Origin: Chlamydiia bacterium
GTDB taxonomy: Bacteria > Chlamydiota > Chlamydiia > Chlamydiales > FEN-1388
Direction: 5' to 3'
Length of the DNA: 7,375 nt
NCBI GenBank assembly: GCA_023269335.1
Contig: JAHFTM010000091.1
Span: forward strand, 1-7,375
The notes beneath the pieces are model-generated. The model was not told the origin of the DNA and made no database searches. It was given only the letters and a program-made list of their open reading frames with translations. Both the position numbers and the translations under genes were made by a program. Shown piece after piece: positions 6,587 to 7,375 of this stretch. Position 1 is the first letter of the stretch; every line of letters begins with the position of its first letter.

Positions 6587-7255
6587 TTGAGCAAGAATTT
6601 GACCAAAAATTTAAAGTTGAACATTAAAAATCCGCAAATCGCAGATGCGATCAACCTGAAAGGTTTGAAAGCAAAGCTTGCTAAGCAGAAAGAAGAAACA
6701 GAGTCTCCATCTGAAGTGCATGACCCAATCATCCAAGACGGAAAACAGGACGAAAAAGGAATAAAAGCAAAAAAGAAGGCTCCCGCTAAAGCTGAAGTAA
6801 AGTCAGTTGCAAAAGAGGCTACCTTAGATGCTGCTGATCTGTCTGCAGAAAAGAAAAAACGTGCGCGCACCAAAGCTAAAGATGAACTTTCAGAAGAGCT
6901 GTCTTCGTCCGTTGCCTCTGAGAAAAAAGAGTCAGTGATAACCAAATCTGTTGAAGAAATTTCACCAAAAAGTGTGCCTTCCAAGCATGAACTGGTTACA
7001 AAGTCAGAACCTACTGCTACAGCGGGTGTTTCGCAAGTGTCGCAAGTCAATCAAGGTGCAACAATTACTCAAACTACAATGCCTTCTCAGTCATTTCAAA
7101 AGCCGCCTCTTCCGAAGCCAGCTGCTGCTTTTTCTAGCGGGAAACCACCTGCTTATCACTCTCCCGTAAGGCAAGCGCCAACTTCATATGGGCAAGCATC
7201 TCGACAATCTTTGCCTTCTCCTAGAGATAGCGATGCACCAAGATGCCAAGAATAA
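6587..7255 (+). CDS. infB: Translation initiation factor IF-2, N-terminal region, ended by an in-frame TAA
   Basis: 222 aa from a TTG start. The first residues (SKNLTKNLKLNIKNPQ, then LKGLKAKLAKQ) match the chlamydial IF-2 N-terminus as I remember it, and the position after rpsA and nusA is where infB belongs. IF-2 is the GTPase that brings fMet-tRNA to the 30S subunit and promotes subunit joining; the GTPase and tRNA-binding domains lie beyond the window. What is visible is the variable, disordered linker: Lys/Glu/Ala-rich to about residue 110, Ser/Thr/Gln-rich to 165, then Pro/Gln/Ser-rich. The frame hits TAA at 7253-7255 after APRCQE. A normal IF-2 in this group is roughly 850-950 aa, so this is either a sequence error, a genuine nonsense mutation, or a short product followed by internal initiation. 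The identity of the locus is secure; intactness is not. Confidence 0.8.
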   Translation: MSKNLTKNLKLNIKNPQIADAINLKGLKAKLAKQKEETESPSEVHDPIIQDGKQDEKGIKAKKKAPAKAEVKSVAKEATLDAADLSAEKKKRARTKAKDELSEELSSSVASEKKESVITKSVEEISPKSVPSKHELVTKSEPTATAGVSQVSQVNQGATITQTTMPSQSFQKPPLPKPAAAFSSGKPPAYHSPVRQAPTSYGQASRQSLPSPRDSDAPRCQE

Positions 7256-7375
7256 CGTCAAGACTATCGTTCAGACCAAAGAGGGCAGCCTTACCAGCCA
7301 ACGCCATTTAAGCCAAAACCATTTGAATCAAGGCCGCCGCAAGGGCAAGGAACAGAGAAAAAATTGGAAGGAGAG
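7256..7375 (+). pseudogene. infB: Continuation of the infB frame beyond the in-frame stop (partial)
   Basis: Directly after the TAA the same frame stays open for 40 codons to the window edge (RQDYRSDQRGQPYQPTPFKP... ending EKKLEGE). Its Pro, Gln, Arg and Phe-rich composition continues the linker upstream of the stop, so no net frame change is needed to join the two parts. A second frame is also open here (NVKTIVQTKEG...) but looks less like the linker. No ATG lies in this stretch. The last 8 bases are AAGGAGAG, a strong Shine-Dalgarno-like sequence that could serve an internal start just outside the window. I label it as a broken part because translation from 6587 cannot reach it without readthrough or a sequence correction. 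Confidence 0.55.

Noticed and set aside
6547..7050. Minus-strand 167-aa open frame opposite infB
   Set aside because: It is Ser/Ala/Phe-rich as expected from the complement of a Lys/Glu/Ala-rich linker, and it sits opposite a recognised infB start.
1..7375. CRISPR array, tRNA/rRNA, transposase, toxin-antitoxin or defence cassette
   Set aside because: No spaced direct repeats, cloverleaf, transposase motifs or paired small toxin/antitoxin genes were seen on either strand.

Overview
The window most likely comes from a Chlamydiae genome, probably one of the amoeba-associated 'environmental' families (Parachlamydia/Waddlia/Simkania-like). Three things point there. A plus-strand rpsA-nusA-infB series with tight junctions matches the chlamydial gene order. 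The NusA and IF-2 N-termini read like chlamydial versions (IF-2 has a Lys/Asn-rich LTKNLKLNIKN motif). The base composition is moderately AT-rich with sigma70-type promoters. The species assignment is inference from remembered family patterns; no search was run.

Layout. Positions 1-57 are the only open plus-strand frame at the left edge and may be the last codons of a gene. A long imperfect hairpin (62-113) follows and looks like a shared terminator for convergent genes. The minus strand then carries a two-gene unit: an aspartokinase catalytic domain without ACT domains (1446-661), followed 16 nt later by a four-helix membrane protein (644-123). It is driven by a near-consensus promoter (TTGACA, 17 nt, TACTAT) at 1503-1475. 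Divergently on the plus strand lie a small, highly charged 88-aa orphan (1596-1862) and a 445-aa orphan with a hydrophobic N-terminal half (1974-3311), the latter behind its own strong promoter (TCGACA, 17 nt, TATAAT).

The right half is the translation/transcription operon. rpsA (3407-5155) encodes six-domain ribosomal protein S1. nusA (5148-6512) overlaps the rpsA stop by 8 nt and ends in a perfectly phased 15-bp acidic tandem repeat. A GC-rich palindrome (6519-6548) resembling dispersed REP-type repeats sits next. infB then starts at a TTG codon (6587) behind a good ribosome binding site. S1, NusA and IF-2 act on mRNA binding, transcription elongation/termination and translation initiation, so co-expression makes sense.

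The main anomaly is an in-frame TAA at 7253-7255 in the infB N-terminal linker. The same frame stays open with the same linker-like composition to the window edge. This is either a sequence error, a real nonsense codon bypassed by internal initiation (an AAGGAGAG Shine-Dalgarno-like sequence forms the last bases of the window), or a broken copy. I see no CRISPR array, tRNA, rRNA, transposase or defence system. The window looks mostly like core genome with a few lineage-specific orphans.
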